NCBI GenBank assembly: GCA_963669155.1
Contig: OZ022585.1
Span: 10,643,378 to 10,707,377 of the forward strand
DNA: 64,000 nt
Reading direction: 5' to 3'
Source: Arbacia lixula
Taxonomy: Eukaryota; Echinodermata; Echinoidea; Arbacioida; Arbaciidae
Positions 35,980 through 62,847 of the stretch are shown here, in pieces. A program made the position numbers and the translations under genes. Position 1 is the first letter of the stretch. Every line of letters begins with the position of its first letter. Under the pieces are notes generated by a model that ran no database searches, was not told the origin of the DNA, and saw nothing but the letters and a program-made list of their open reading frames with translations.

Positions 35980-38521
35980 TTTATATACTTCATATGTTAT
36001 TTTGATATTTGATATGTTCAAATGTATTATGTGTAATGTTTTTTCTTGCACGGCCCCCTGTAAAACAGCCTATTGCTGAAGTGTGTCACCATGCTAAAAT
36101 AAACGAAACTGAACAAAACTGAACTGAAATACATTAATTTCTATTTGATATTGACAGCAACAGCAATAAATCCCTTTTAATCCCTCGAATTAAAATCATG
36201 ACCATACTTTAGACGGTATCTGACCAAATTATTATTCTGAAACCCAGATTCAACAACGAGTACAACGGGAAGGAGGAGGAAACCCAGGAAGCGAAGACGG
36301 AAAGGGGGGAAGCGACGTCGCAAACTGCAGACCACGGACGAACCCCAGGAGGAGGTGGACGTCGAGAGGGACGTGCCGGTGTCAAGCACGGAGCCGAGTT
36401 GGACGTCGAACGACGACGGAGGGAGACGCGGCGGCAGGGGGCGGAGAGAGGGGGGCCGGGTGGACGGTGCTAGCACCGGAAGCAGCAACAACGGCAGGAG
36501 CAGCAGCAGCAGCAGCAGCAGCAGCGGGAATGACGGGGATGGCAGCCGGAGAGGATCGGGAAAGAAGTGTATCAACAGATTGGTGGATCACGCAACGTGC
36601 CCCTACTGCAACCCGTCGTGTGCGCACTGCAACCCAACGTGCCCCAAGATTACCGACCCGCGAATGGGTACGTCTACAATGTCTGCAAGACCCCTTCGTG
36701 CTACTTGTCCGTTTGGCACAAGCAATAGCGCAACACACATACTATAGCTACCAATAGCTTGCGTGGAACATATACGGTTAATGAAATGGAAATAAAATTT
36801 CGTATGATTTTATATTTTTTTAAATTTTTGTTTTGTATAGGGTATAGGGTAGGCTACATGTAGAGAATACCGGACAGTAAGGCATACCGGACACCGACTT
36901 CTGTCTTGCCCTGGCTGCCACTATGTACATGTAGGGTAAATGTAGGGTACATGTTGGCCAGGGCATGACAGATGTCTGTGTCAGTATTCCCTACTGTCCG
37001 GTATTCCCTACATGTACACTAGAGGGATTTTACCCTTCGCATGCAGTCCGGAGACTGAATTAAGAGAGATGTTACAATTAGAGCCCTGGTCGCCGGATAC
37101 AAGAACTTATCATATACACATATGTGCACCATCTCCACTCCCTGAGGAGTATTCCTCACCCGCTGCACGATATCGGCTTTGGGTCGAGATCATTCACATA
37201 ATCGTATAGCCCCATACACCAGGAACCCAATTATACTCATGGGTGGAGAACAGCAATGTGGATAAAGTTTCTTGCTGAAGGACACAAGTGCCATAGGTGG
37301 GACCTAGAGATATTCACAGCCTGTTCATACACACGATTTTTCATCCTTAACCACCACTTAAGAATCATTATTAGCGAATCATAACTAACGGATCACAACT
37401 GTCCACACTGTCTTTTTTGTTGATGTCTCCCTTAACCCTATATAGCCCCCCAGCTATTTCGAAATCGCATAGCCCGGGGGGGGGGGGGGGGGGCAAAAAC
37501 AGCCCCCCCTAAGATCTCGACCGTTGATCGCGCGATCGCGACGAAAATTGGCATGTACGTCACCGATGACATAATCTCCACAATTCAATTGTCAATTGCT
37601 CCAAAATTATTCATTTTTTTTTAATTAATTAATTATGCTAATTAAATGCATAAAAATCATAATTTGGTTGTAAATCTTTAAATATAACCCCAAAACTGCT
37701 AGATTTCAGTCCAGACACTCTTCTTAAGATTATTATCAAATTACGCTTTAAAAAATTGCAATATCAAAGTTTTTCATATGTATTTTATTGTTTTTTTGAA
37801 TTTCTTATGTATTTCTTTGTTTTTTCGACTTTATGTTTTTCATTGTTTTTTCGATGGAAATCATTGGCAACACTATTTCAGTAATAAATAACATGAAATT
37901 TATTGTTTTTCATCTGTAAAATTAAAAATAATGATACATTTATGAATTTTGGCTAGATACAGAATTTGCATTGGATTTCTACATGAAATCACGTTTTTTT
38001 TTAGCAATTTTTGGTCTGACATGCACGTACAAAATGTTACGTAACTTCGGAACCGCGTACCCCCGCGACGCAAATTTGGTCTTAAAAGTTGCGTGAGATT
38101 TGAAGGAAAAAAGTCATGAAACGTCGCAGCGCCATCTTTTCGCGTTACAAATTTATTGCGAAAAATGTCGAGGGGGGGGGGCTGTTTTTGCCCCCCCCCC
38201 CCCCCCCCCACCCGGGCTAGATAGGGTTAATCGTGATTGAAGAGTGAGCGCGCGCTTTCACGAATGGTGATTCATTATAGTCATAACTAAATTTTACGAT
38301 TCTCTGTTCACACATGTTTCGGCGTAAGTTAACGTGATTGTATAGTCAGCTCTCGTACAAAACAGTGGTCAAACCAGAAGTGACGCAATCGCGTATGCAT
38401 GGTATCGTTACAATACAATATATATAATACAATAATATAATACAAGTTGCAGATACGATATGCTCCTTTTTTTCTAAGCATTCGTTTTCATGTTCTCGTC
38501 CCTACAGCCATTCTGCTGTAG
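23538..38521 (+). CDS. NOTUM: NOTUM, palmitoleoyl-protein carboxylesterase (whole coding span, 14 exons)
   Basis: Secreted alpha/beta hydrolase that removes the palmitoleate from Wnt proteins and so acts as extracellular feedback inhibitor of Wnt signalling. Joining exons 23538-23980, 24953-25005, 25486-25581, 26325-26385, 27423-27481, 28626-28728, 30759-30953, 31522-31616, 31957-32095, 33095-33142, 33797-33927, 34685-34798, 36248-36667 and 38508-38521 gives 1971 nt, 656 residues, with GT-AG introns and matching phases throughout. Visible landmarks: signal peptide (about residues 1-26), NDGSPAGYY, FLEGG, PYCSSDVWTG, nucleophile elbow GSSAGG (Ser272), QWLYDE (Asp379), CYAH (His425) and a Cys-rich tail. 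It is about 160 residues longer than vertebrate NOTUM, mostly from an insertion between CWLKNHE and the final cysteines. Position 168 is Leu where vertebrates have the oxyanion-pocket Trp. Identification is firm; the last exon is the least certain part. Confidence 0.95.
24074..24156 (+). repeat. (AG)n microsatellite in NOTUM intron 1
   Basis: gagagaga runs shortly after the exon 1 donor. Confidence 0.9.
24953..25005 (+). CDS. NOTUM: NOTUM exon 2
   Basis: This 53-nt exon encodes GYYLRKSYGSKKWLIFLEG. The acceptor is ttcctttcag and the donor GTAAGA. The phase joins exon 1 (two bases carried in) and passes one base to exon 3. The residues match the first beta strand and the start of the oxyanion loop in the NOTUM family. 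Confidence 0.94.
25486..25581 (+). CDS. NOTUM: NOTUM exon 3
   Basis: Encodes GLYCYDTVSC...RLMSSCGWPQTRIG between acceptor ctctacag and donor GTAGGC. The first residues read G-G-L-Y-C, where the family normally has G-G-W-Y-C; the codon is TTA, two changes from TGG. A second N-glycosylation sequon (NQS) and the conserved RLMSS follow. Confidence 0.94.
26060..26320 (+). repeat. 12-bp pyrimidine minisatellite in NOTUM intron 3
   Basis: About 20 units of ctcctgctcccg, nearly pure pyrimidine apart from G, run up to the exon 4 acceptor. It opens long spurious frames on both strands. It also leaves 26210-26318 with no A at all. Confidence 0.92.
26325..26385 (+). CDS. NOTUM: NOTUM exon 4
   Basis: Encodes SGIMSARPEENPLWWRANVV, the family's PEENPxWW motif. 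The acceptor (cccgattcag) sits directly against a 270-bp pyrimidine minisatellite. The donor is GTAAGT. The exon is 61 nt, phase 1 in and phase 0-plus-two out. Confidence 0.94.
26422..26896. mobile_element. CRE-bearing foldback element, copy 2
   Basis: Starts gggacagttcaccc and ends attacctatccc with inverted arms as in the other family members. In NOTUM intron 4. Confidence 0.8.
27423..27481 (+). CDS. NOTUM: NOTUM exon 5
   Basis: Encodes IIPYCSSDVWTGTSAGQETG, a hallmark of the family. Acceptor cccgctgaccag, donor GTATGA. Confidence 0.94.
28626..28728 (+). CDS. NOTUM: NOTUM exon 6, ends inside the catalytic Ser codon
   Basis: Encodes GFSFMGALILDQVLQDLLPE and on to QLVLAGS, then AG, the first two bases of catalytic Ser272. 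The acceptor is cttcctgcag. The donor is GTAAATAAG; from its third base onward this coincides with the terminal repeat of a MITE (28731-29075). Confidence 0.94.
28731..29075 (-). mobile_element. 345-bp MITE, copy 2, at the NOTUM exon 6 donor
   Basis: Inverted ends (aataagccacttcgtaatt and attacgaagtagtct) and an interior matching the reverse complement of 21104-21448. The end begins at the third base of NOTUM intron 6, so it supplies most of that donor's intronic bases. Confidence 0.85.
29567..30055. mobile_element. CRE-bearing foldback element, copy 3
   Basis: Starts aagggatagtttaccctg and ends gtttatggtgaatta. The arms carry the shared gagagcacctcgcatgtgac segment. In NOTUM intron 6. Confidence 0.8.
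30288..30350 (+). repeat. CpG-rich 12-bp tandem repeat
   Basis: Six units of the type cctaatacgcgt in NOTUM intron 6. Confidence 0.85.
30452..30628. mobile_element. Foldback element with long hairpin
   Basis: Arms around cgatctgaatgtatacgct and its complement close on tcagctgcgcttc. The outer ends agcaaataatcaac and gctgattatttgct also pair. In NOTUM intron 6. Confidence 0.8.
30759..30953 (+). CDS. NOTUM: NOTUM exon 7: nucleophile elbow and core
   Basis: Completes Ser272 and continues AGGTGVLLNLDHVAHYL, then VVGLADSGWFLE and a segment with two cysteines (QTDCLFDIYC). The acceptor is ctcctacag and the donor GTGAGT. The G-x-S-x-G elbow reads GSSAG across the intron. Confidence 0.95.
31522..31616 (+). 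CDS. NOTUM: NOTUM exon 8
   Basis: Encodes LWGSRVPESCLSAHADKWKC and FYGFRVHQTLK, matching the family's WNGVVPERC and WNCFFGYKVYPTL region. Acceptor ccttgttgtag, donor GTAAGT. Confidence 0.94.
31957..32095 (+). CDS. NOTUM: NOTUM exon 9: catalytic Asp
   Basis: Encodes TPVFIFQWLYDEVQLAVNMQ with the triad Asp (residue 379) in WLYDE, then the helix ending SLRNAT, which holds an N-glycosylation sequon. Acceptor tttcctggcag, donor GTAAGA. Confidence 0.94.
33095..33142 (+). CDS. NOTUM: NOTUM exon 10: catalytic His
   Basis: A small 48-nt exon encoding TVFAPACYAHMVLNR. The triad His is residue 425, equivalent to the family's CLSHE position. Acceptor tcctctcctcacag, donor GTAGGT. Confidence 0.94.
33188..33347. 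mobile_element. MITE with GGGCCCCGTTGCATAAA termini
   Basis: The left end gggccccgttgcataaa pairs with the right end tttatgtaacaggggcc. The interior repeats ttaccat-type segments. In NOTUM intron 10. Confidence 0.8.
33797..33927 (+). CDS. NOTUM: NOTUM exon 11
   Basis: Encodes SDWSTVKVRNVKLSKSLQCW then a Pro/Thr/Ser-rich start of the insertion (TPRGTPGEPTTS). Acceptor tatcattcag, donor GTACGG. Confidence 0.92.
34685..34798 (+). CDS. NOTUM: NOTUM exon 12: low-complexity insertion
   Basis: Encodes an acidic, Thr/Ser/Gly-rich stretch (DVAVTSAGSGTSVQLE and on). It has no counterpart in vertebrate NOTUM. Both splice sites are good (ccacgcag and GTACGA) and the phases join exons 11 and 13, so I accept it. 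Confidence 0.87.
35605..36128 (+). pseudogene. LINE 3' end with reverse-transcriptase C-terminal remnant
   Basis: One frame reads LGIKIDQYLD-stop-SNQLEL then ...VYYKSIMEFEFDYCSNILG and GKGLLDKLHKLKNRVLRAM, the typical end of a non-LTR reverse transcriptase, with several in-frame stops. A (TA)n expansion (35927-35974) and a LINE-style tail (ctaaaataaacgaaactgaa) follow. In NOTUM intron 12. Confidence 0.75.
36248..36667 (+). CDS. NOTUM: NOTUM exon 13: basic and Ser-rich insertion and Cys tail
   Basis: Starts with a run of Arg/Lys at residues 521-538, then acidic and Gly/Arg-rich sequence, nine serines at 597-605, and the Cys-rich end CPYCNPSCAHCNPTCP. The last part matches the family's CPWPHCNPSCP, here with the CNPxC unit present twice. 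The basic run might add heparan-sulfate binding; that is inference. The donor GTACGT at 36668 is strong. Without splicing the frame would run to a stop at 36745-36747. Confidence 0.9.
36853..37017. mobile_element. Foldback element
   Basis: ctacatgtagagaataccgg at the left pairs with the right end ccggtattccctacatgta. In NOTUM intron 13. Confidence 0.75.
37432..38230. mobile_element. piggyBac-like non-autonomous element
   Basis: Bounded by TTAA on both sides. The ends read CCCTATATAGCCC and (reverse complement of the right end) CCCTATCTAGCCC, in the style of piggyBac termini with a TTAA target. Runs of about 20 G and 20 C flank a CAAAAACAGCC inverted motif inside each end. The interior is AT-rich without a transposase. 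It lies in NOTUM intron 13. Confidence 0.7.
38508..38521 (+). CDS. NOTUM: NOTUM terminal coding exon (uncertain)
   Basis: The first acceptor (tcgtccctacag) after the exon 13 donor gives only A-I-L-L then TAG. A second AG, 14 nt further on at 38520-38521, would instead give about 28 residues starting DRLRLRPIKPATM and ending PSRED. A third frame from 38508 is also open for 26 codons. I chose the first acceptor for its pyrimidine tract. The true C-terminus needs a transcript. Confidence 0.55.
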
Positions 38522-40206
38522 ACCGGCTGCGGCTTCGTCCGATCAAGCCAGCGACGATGACGGCCTACTGTCCGGCCACTACTGACACTCCGTCTCGTGA
38601 GGATTGATCCGTGCTACCTCCTGGACAAAGAACCGACCAACCAGAGACGCCTTCTCTCTGATGTCACGTGAAATGGACGTGTCTGATTCATTTCGCTCCG
38701 ACTTAGATGTGATCTATTTTTTTTTAAATTCTAAAACTGAACTTAGATTACGTAATCAATCAACGGGGAGAAGGCATTTGTTTGTTGGAGCAGAACTGTA
38801 ATTCTGTAGAAGAAGAACCTCCAGAATGAGGCATACTAATGATGACAGAAATCCACATTTAACATTATATTACCCGACAAGTTTTGCAGAAAGAATGTGA
38901 CATTTTATTCATTTTATTGAGATCGTAGACATGGTAGAAGTATTTGTTTCATAGCTTAAAAACAGTGTTCTATGGTGTGTGGTATGGAGAAAGGGAGAAA
39001 GGAGGATATGAAAGGCATTGAGAAATATTTTGATTTTTATATTTCTGGGATCTCCTGAGCCAACAATTGAAATATATATTAATTGTACGATGATTATTCA
39101 TGTAATTATGATATTCATTATATTTGAAATGATGCACAAAGAGACATAGCAACAATGTAGCCCGCCTTCTGTCTTGACAGAGTTCCGATTTTATCGCAAA
39201 TTGACTGAGGTTCGATTCAGATCAATATCAACTCTTTATGAGACGGTGCTCCGGTTCATTTTAATGTGAAATTCAGTAAATAGTTCACGAGTTGAGATAA
39301 TTTCCTTTCTTTCCGTCTACGTCCTTGGACGCCTGCTTTGGTGTTTATAAGACATTATCATAATATATTCACAACTTTCCCCTAACTGCTAGAAACGCAC
39401 TATTACATTCGTCCACGTCTAGGGATTCAGTTTCAACGGGTGGAACAAACTCTGAACCTATTAGTTGTTGCTACAAACTTCGACAAACTGTTGGGGTTAC
39501 CATTAGCAACGTATTGCTTGAACAATGTGCATGAAGTAGCATACCTCGCATAAACAGTACGATATGACGGGACACTCTCCGTTGTAGCGATGTGGCACAA
39601 AAGGTGAAAAATCTCTGCAAAACATCGCAGCTGGTATCAAACTCGGGTCTAGCCATCACCTCAGCGAATAGTTCACAAGTCGTACGCATCATGAAGCATG
39701 CATTTGGGTGGTATTCCTTTTGTATTTTTTTTTATCTAGAGGAAATATATTTATGTTCCAAACATTTTCAGTTTTTTTTTTCTCGCGCAAGTCACGTCTC
39801 AAAGTTAACGGCAAAGGGATGAAACTGTCATGTGATGTTTCGTGATCATTTATATCGTTCGTATCCAAGCGTTTCTACATTACTGTCGAGGTAACGATCT
39901 CATCACTGAAGGGAAAACATTGTATATCGCCTCTGGGGGCCCTGAAGTGCCCGATTTTTTTTTTATCAAATTTGCAACAGGGATCTTGTACACATACATT
40001 TTACCTAGGAGCTAAACGCTGGTCACTATTTCTGTGGCCACGCCTAAACGTTTCTGCCATCAAAATAAAGACAAGAAACCAATCTTGTCCACGGATCGCC
40101 CAAGAAACATTGAGAAAACATTGAGAAACATTTGTGGGTTAGTTGGGATGGCGTGGGGGAAGAGAAGGAAAAAAGTGACTCATATTGTAGTCATATTTAT
40201 ATGACC

Positions 40207-40345
40207 AGGGCCCTGTCATGCAAAATGTTGATTGGTGGCAACTGAACTTGGGATTGATATCAATCGTAACTGTGTACATTAGAGATAGGGGATTGGACTT
40301 ACGATCGATTCATATCACTTGCAACACGTTATGTGACAGGGCCCT
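40207..40345. mobile_element. 139-bp MITE with AGGGCCCTGTCA termini
   Basis: Left AGGGCCCTGTCATG and right TGACAGGGCCCT are inverted. Interior of cgatcgat-type sequence, no coding capacity. Confidence 0.8.
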
Positions 40346-40824
40346 AGTTAATATCGTGTAACATACAGGAATAAGATTGTCTGAATAAGTTTTAGTTTGG
40401 TGGGAAGTGAATGATACCCCTCTCCCATCCTCTTGCCTATTGGCTCCCTCCGTATTTCCCGATCACAATCTGTACGTCATTCATCTTGCTTTACCTCTCA
40501 AACTGGATTCAATGTTATGTGACTTTGGTACATGCATTTTCTTCAATATATATATATTGGATTTTGTGATTTACCACTTCTCGTTTATATATTTGTATAA
40601 TATTCTGATTGTGTAAATAAAACGAAATGCACAAAATCACGATTATGTTGTCACATGAATAATGCTTGAACTGTGTGTCGCATACAGGCACATTCACTGA
40701 CACTCACACATCATCATACATGTACACATACAGACGCATACATGCGCACACGCGCCCACACATGCACGCATGCCCCCTCCCCAACACACACTCATTATCT
40801 CATATTATGCTAAGTATTAAAAAA

Positions 40825-41190
40825 AACCACATTTGACACCTTTGAAGGAATAAATAGGTTACAATTTGAATCAAGCTGAAATTGACACATGATAAAGTCA
40901 AAGGATGTTCATTTTTTCGAAGCAGGTTTCGTGATATTTCATCTATCATCATTTTTGTATAATCTTATGAATATTGAGATTTTCGCTTTTGGACAAAATT
41001 AGAATAAAAATGTGTGTGTATCAGATAATGAAGAGCACTACGATGACCATTGTGTGTCACACCTGTCAATCCACTAGGAACTGTCATAAGCGTGTCATTA
41101 ACAATGCATGATGCCTCTGGCAGAAAACAATCTGTTGGTTGAGATGTGTGATGCACAATGCCCATTTCTGTATTCTGAATTAATTATCCA
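40825..41190. mobile_element. Partial copy of the 52.5-kb foldback family
   Basis: Shares tgacac...aatcaagctgaaattgac and the ttcgaagcaggtt segment with 52528-53105, then continues to a cagaaaacaatctgttg part. Confidence 0.65.
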
Positions 41191-41308
41191 GCTAATGTTG
41201 TCATCTTTCATGTGGTTGTGAAATTCCTCCTTAGTGAAATAAACATTGCGCAATGTGTACTGCATGGAAGTTTCTGGAATTGGCCAGGTGTTATTTACAT
41301 AAAAAGAA

Positions 41309-42116
41309 TGTTACACCTAGCTGGGGCTCATTAGCATAATAAAGGAGGCACTGGCTGGAGTGTGCCTGTGGAGTTCAGTAACCTTTTGGGCCAGTGATGA
41401 CTCACCAGTGAAATCTGGGTCAGGTCACTCGATTTATTTATTGTTTGCAAGCATGAATAGAACTTTGTAGATGTACTGAGATTTTTCTAGAAGCACAGAT
41501 AATAGAATTTTCAAGAATGTACAAATGGTAATATATATATGAGCGGTTTGGGGACATGAGCTCAGAGTTTACATATCATCTCGCTCCAGTCACCTGTGGT
41601 GTTAGTAACCTGTAGTAAGATTTTGTTGGAACCTTGGCTCAATACACACCTGTGGATTTATACGAGGATTTTCTCTGCGTGGATAACTATCTGCCTGTTA
41701 AATAGTGCTTATGAGACCCTGCCTGTGGAAGTCGCACTCTCTGTGGATTGATACAGGTGTATTTGACCATCTTGGATCATCTATTTGGACTTGACTATGT
41801 GGAATACCTGCTCTTCAGCGTACAACATTGGGATCAACACTGCGATCATAATTTGGGAATACTGGATCGGATTATCAACTGGATCATCAGCGGGAGCCGT
41901 GGATTCATTTGACTTCAGTATCCTCCAGCATTGTAAGCTCATCTGTACCCATACACTGTAAAGTAATTGATATACATTATGTAATCGATATGTATATGGA
42001 AAGTTTGTGAAAGTTTGTCTTGGTTTTAAAGGGGAAATACCCCACATAATAAAGAACACAAACTAAATATTGGTATCATTTTGTGCGATCCTTTCTGGCG
42101 TGAATTGATCGTAACA
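41309..42116 (+). mobile_element. Possible solo LTR
   Basis: About 808 bp with TGTTAC and GTAACA ends, a TATA-like cataataaagg 30 nt in, and AATAAA near the 3' end. I see no target-site duplication and no internal retrotransposon region, so this is only a candidate. Confidence 0.35.
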
Positions 42117-42119
42117 CAT

Positions 42120-42952
42120 GTATCAGGGTCAGTAGTCGTGGCATGATCCAAGTAATCACCACCTACGATAATCATAGCTTGGAGTCCTACCTGCATGTAA
42201 CGACAACCTATATAGAATTCCCCCTTCCTCCTAAAATAACGACCACACAATGCACCCCTCCCTCCCCGAAAATTTCGAAAACAAATAGCGCCGACGTGTA
42301 CGTACTCCGCACAAACACATGATGTCCATATAGCGACCACTAAACCCAGCGCTTGCCAAATACGATAGCTATCCACGGCTCTGCCTGTCAATCGATCTAC
42401 CTGTTTAACTTTCTATACGGTAGGCCGCGCACCCCTCTACGCCGCATAGAGTGAAGTTTTCACCTGGTCTGGAGACAATGTCTCGCATGTCAATTGATAT
42501 AACGTTTAACGCGATTATTTCTGTAATTATTGAGGAAAGATAGAAGGAAATTAACGATCTTTCTGACCATGTAATTTGTTTTACTTTTTGAAATGATTTT
42601 CTACTCTAACACTGACCCCCTCCGACTCTCTCTCTCTCTCTCTCGTATTTCCTCCTACTCTCTCCAATCCTACAATCCTCTGCTCTATCACCTCCTCCTT
42701 CCGTTTATCTTACTCCCGCCCCCCTCTCTTTCCCACACCTTGCTATCGCACTCCCCCTTCTCTCACCTCACCCTCTTTCGAGTTCCCTCCCTGTCTATCT
42801 CCCTTCCTCCCCTCCCTTTCTCTTTATACTCCCCCTTTCTCTCTCTCTCTCTCTCTCCCTCTCTCTATCTTACTCCCTACCTCATCTGCCTCTCTCCGTC
42901 TTACCTATACTCCCTCCCTTAAATTATCCTCCCTCACTCTCACCCGTCTCTC

Positions 42953-42990
<38 letters not shown>

Positions 42991-44670
42991 CCTCTATCTT
43001 ACTCCCTATCTCACCTGCTTCTCTCTGTTTATCTTACTCCCTCCCCTCCCTCTCTCACCCGTCTTTCTCTCTACCATACTTCCTCCCTCTCTGTCTGTCT
43101 GTCTGTCTCTCTTTCTCTCTCTCTCTTAATTGCCCTCGCTCCCTATCGATTTCTGGAACATCCAGTATTGGTACACTGCAAATAGAATGATATATGAGGT
43201 TGTGATGGCGCTGAAAGTGTAAATATAAACATAAAACAATTGTTTTGTCTGTGTTTACACATCTATATTCATATATTCATATATATATATATATATATAT
43301 TTGTAAGGCAACAATATCCTTTATCATATTTTGTATAATCATGTTTATTATAGAAATGAGACGTAGAAAGAAATCCATAAACGAACTATAAATGCATGTG
43401 CAATATTTGCGATGAAACACATAGTGGCAACTGGAATTGGAATGCAAGGCAAATCACCTGAACCATACTAGATCACGTGATGGTCCAGAACACTACTTCC
43501 CCTCCACTACTTTGGATGCAATTTCATACGCAGTTCTATTATTGGGAGGGAAGTTCTGACACAGTATCTTCTTCCAATTAAAATGAAGTTTTTTTTTTTG
43601 GCCTGTCTTTAAATAAAATTGTTTAAACAGTATCACACAGAGAAGTCTATGTACTATTTTCCCCCTCACCTCTATGCTTTTGTTAAAGTTCAGACAGTTT
43701 CTTACTTTACATCATTATTTGCGAACATGATCCCAATTCACTCATACTTCAAAACCAATTTCTCTTTCAGTGAAGTCAAATAATTGAAGAATAATTTCCC
43801 ACTTATTGATAATGAATTAATAAATAAGCCCATGAATGAAAATTCAGAAAGACGCTATTGTAAAGTAAACAATAATCAGAATTCCGGGAAGAGTTTTTGC
43901 TAAAAATTAGTAACTTTCTTAAGAACCAACTATGTGAAAGTTTGTGCCAAATCGGACCAGCAAAAAGGAAGTTATGGTCATATGAAATTTGAACATTCCT
44001 TAAATTAGCAACACATATTATGCAAGTTTATAATATATTTCCTTTCTAAGGGGAAAATACCTGTAGCTGAAATATTCGTAAAATAATTTACATATGGTAC
44101 TTCTTCAACACACCTTGATCATGTCATTTTCAAACATATCACAAAGCACCATTACTCAACGTCAAAGCTAGCTCATACCAGGTTTTATCAATTTAAAATG
44201 GCCATCATTATCAAACATTTGTTCTTTTATTTACAATATATTTCTAGTAGCCACAGCGATCAGTATAGTCATAACGGCATTGCAGTTTATACATGATATT
44301 GGTAGTAGTGAAGATGACAGGGGGAGGATGACAATGGTGATGATAGAGAAAACAAATTATGGAGGTGAAGGTGGTAACAATGGAGTTGGACATGATAAGG
44401 ATGATGGCAATGATGATGATGATGATACTAATTATGAAGTTAATCACTTGACACACACATAATTACACATATTTGGGCATTCACTTATCCCTCATAATTT
44501 GTCAAGATAAAAATATGCAGCGTAAGCTGTTATTTTTTATTTATTTATTGCAGTCTTCCAATTTCAGAAGATTGCACTGATCATTAAAACCTGGCTTCGT
44601 ACCTCCAGACATGCATCTATGTATGGATCATAAAGAATTTGAGATCATTGAATCTGTTTAAACTCATGTC
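42120..44670. other. Intergenic, simple sequence and repeat fragments
   Basis: Polypyrimidine tract, a short TA run at 43278, a reverse fragment of family G at 43535-43612 and a GATGAT run near 44400. No coding exon supported. Confidence 0.5.
42620..43130 (+). repeat. Polypyrimidine (CT)n-rich tract
   Basis: About 500 nt of imperfect tctctccctc units, including long pure ctctct and ctgtctgt runs. No gene is supported here. Confidence 0.9.
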
Positions 44671-44676
44671 AAGTCC

Positions 44677-45340
44677 AACTAGAGAAATTTGACTGCGCGT
44701 TGTCGACTGGTATGCCTCCGTCCTCCTACGCAGTCACTGAAGTTTTGCCAAGTCTTGGAATATCTTATATACTTTCTTCTTCTAATGCACTGAAAACTTG
44801 CTATTTGGCTATTAAGAAATGCAACTTAATTCAGAGGGATCATTGCACCACTTTGGTGATATTTGGTCATATAATTCACAATTTATCACATAAACAGCAA
44901 TATTTCACAATTTGACCTTGACCTTGAGATAGGGAAAAAGTGAAATATTAGGATTTGACCTTGGCCTATGACCTTGACCCATGACCTTTTAGCTTTGGCC
45001 CACATCTCACCCAAAATTCAGTCGGTGAATTGTCCTGTCATATATCATCAGTGAACTATTTTTGGTGAAGTTTGATTCAATATTTCTGGATAAAGTCATG
45101 TAAAAAGTGAAATTTTAAGATTTGACTTTAGCCTGTGACCTTTAACCTTTGACATACATGAACCAAAATGTAATCAGTTAATTGCCTTGCCATATACATG
45201 TACTATCATTGTACTAAGTTTCGTGAAATTTGGTCAATTACATTTTTAGTTAGCGTGTATACAAGATCTGGGACGGACTGACGGACAGACAACCTGGAAA
45301 CATTAATCCCATCCGCCAACTTCATTGCAGAGGCATAAAA
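44677..45340 (+). repeat. TGACCTTGACC-rich interspersed repeat, copy 1
   Basis: Begins with ctagagaaatttgactgc and ends with an acggacagacaacctgg...cagaggcataa segment. The interior repeats 'accttgacctttgacc' with catatatcatcattgtac between. No conserved coding frame. Confidence 0.75.
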
Positions 45341-45483
45341 TGAACTTATCACATCATTCCTGAATTATTCTCATTTGCTGGATTGCATAGCCTGATGAGT
45401 CTCAGCTGAGTCAGTTGATCCAATCCCTGGGGTTCTTTAGAATCTCTGTCAGCTTTGCCTCTCTGCTGCCCTCTGCTGGTGAG

Positions 45484-62253
<16,770 letters not shown>

Positions 62254-62533
62254 TTGTGCAGTATTGAATCTTGTCACTTCTAATGTTGCAAGGTAAGTCT
62301 CTCCCCTCTTCGCTGGTTAAAAACTTCCAAAGAAAAAAGAATACAAAGAAGAAAGTAAAAATGCTGACTAACATGCCATAAATTTGCAATACAAATCAAC
62401 CACACTTTTTACAGGTTTGTTTCTGCAACATTTTTATTGATTCTGTGAAACTTTCTTAAACTTGCAGAAACACATGAAGTTCGTAGAAAAAATCATGTGA
62501 CACTAAAAGGTACACTAGACTATAGAACACGTA

Positions 62534-62768
62534 CACTACAGCTCAAAGGAACTGGCATAGGAAAGGGAAAGGGAAGAAAGGGAAGGAGCTGCAGTTTTGA
62601 ACCGCGGTATATTTTGTCCAGTTCAGCATGAAACAAGATGCTTTTTAGGCTAAAGCATCGAGTTTCATGATGAACTGGACAAAATATAACACAGTTTATA
62701 AAACTGCAACTCCTTCCCTTTCTTCCCTTTTCCTTTCCCTATGCCAATTCCTTTGAGCTAGAGTGTAG
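62534..62768. mobile_element. Foldback MITE, copy 2
   Basis: Same family as 60031-60244, with actacagctcaaaggaactg pairing to the right end. It lies just upstream of the modelled CPOX start. Confidence 0.8.
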
Positions 62769-62847
62769 TTCCGATACATGTATAACCAAACATTCAAAAA
62801 CATCACAATAATTTCATATTTAATGCAGTGTTCATCTCACATCGACA

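Larger units (their letters stand above)
38522..41300. other. NOTUM 3' UTR and intergenic sequence
   Basis: AATAAA candidates occur at 40064 and 40616, the second followed by AT-rich sequence. Without transcripts I cannot say which, if either, ends NOTUM. The MITE at 40207-40345 lies between them. Confidence 0.4.

Noticed and set aside
42593-42922. 109-codon Ser/Leu/Pro frame
   Set aside because: Translation of a CT-rich simple-sequence tract.
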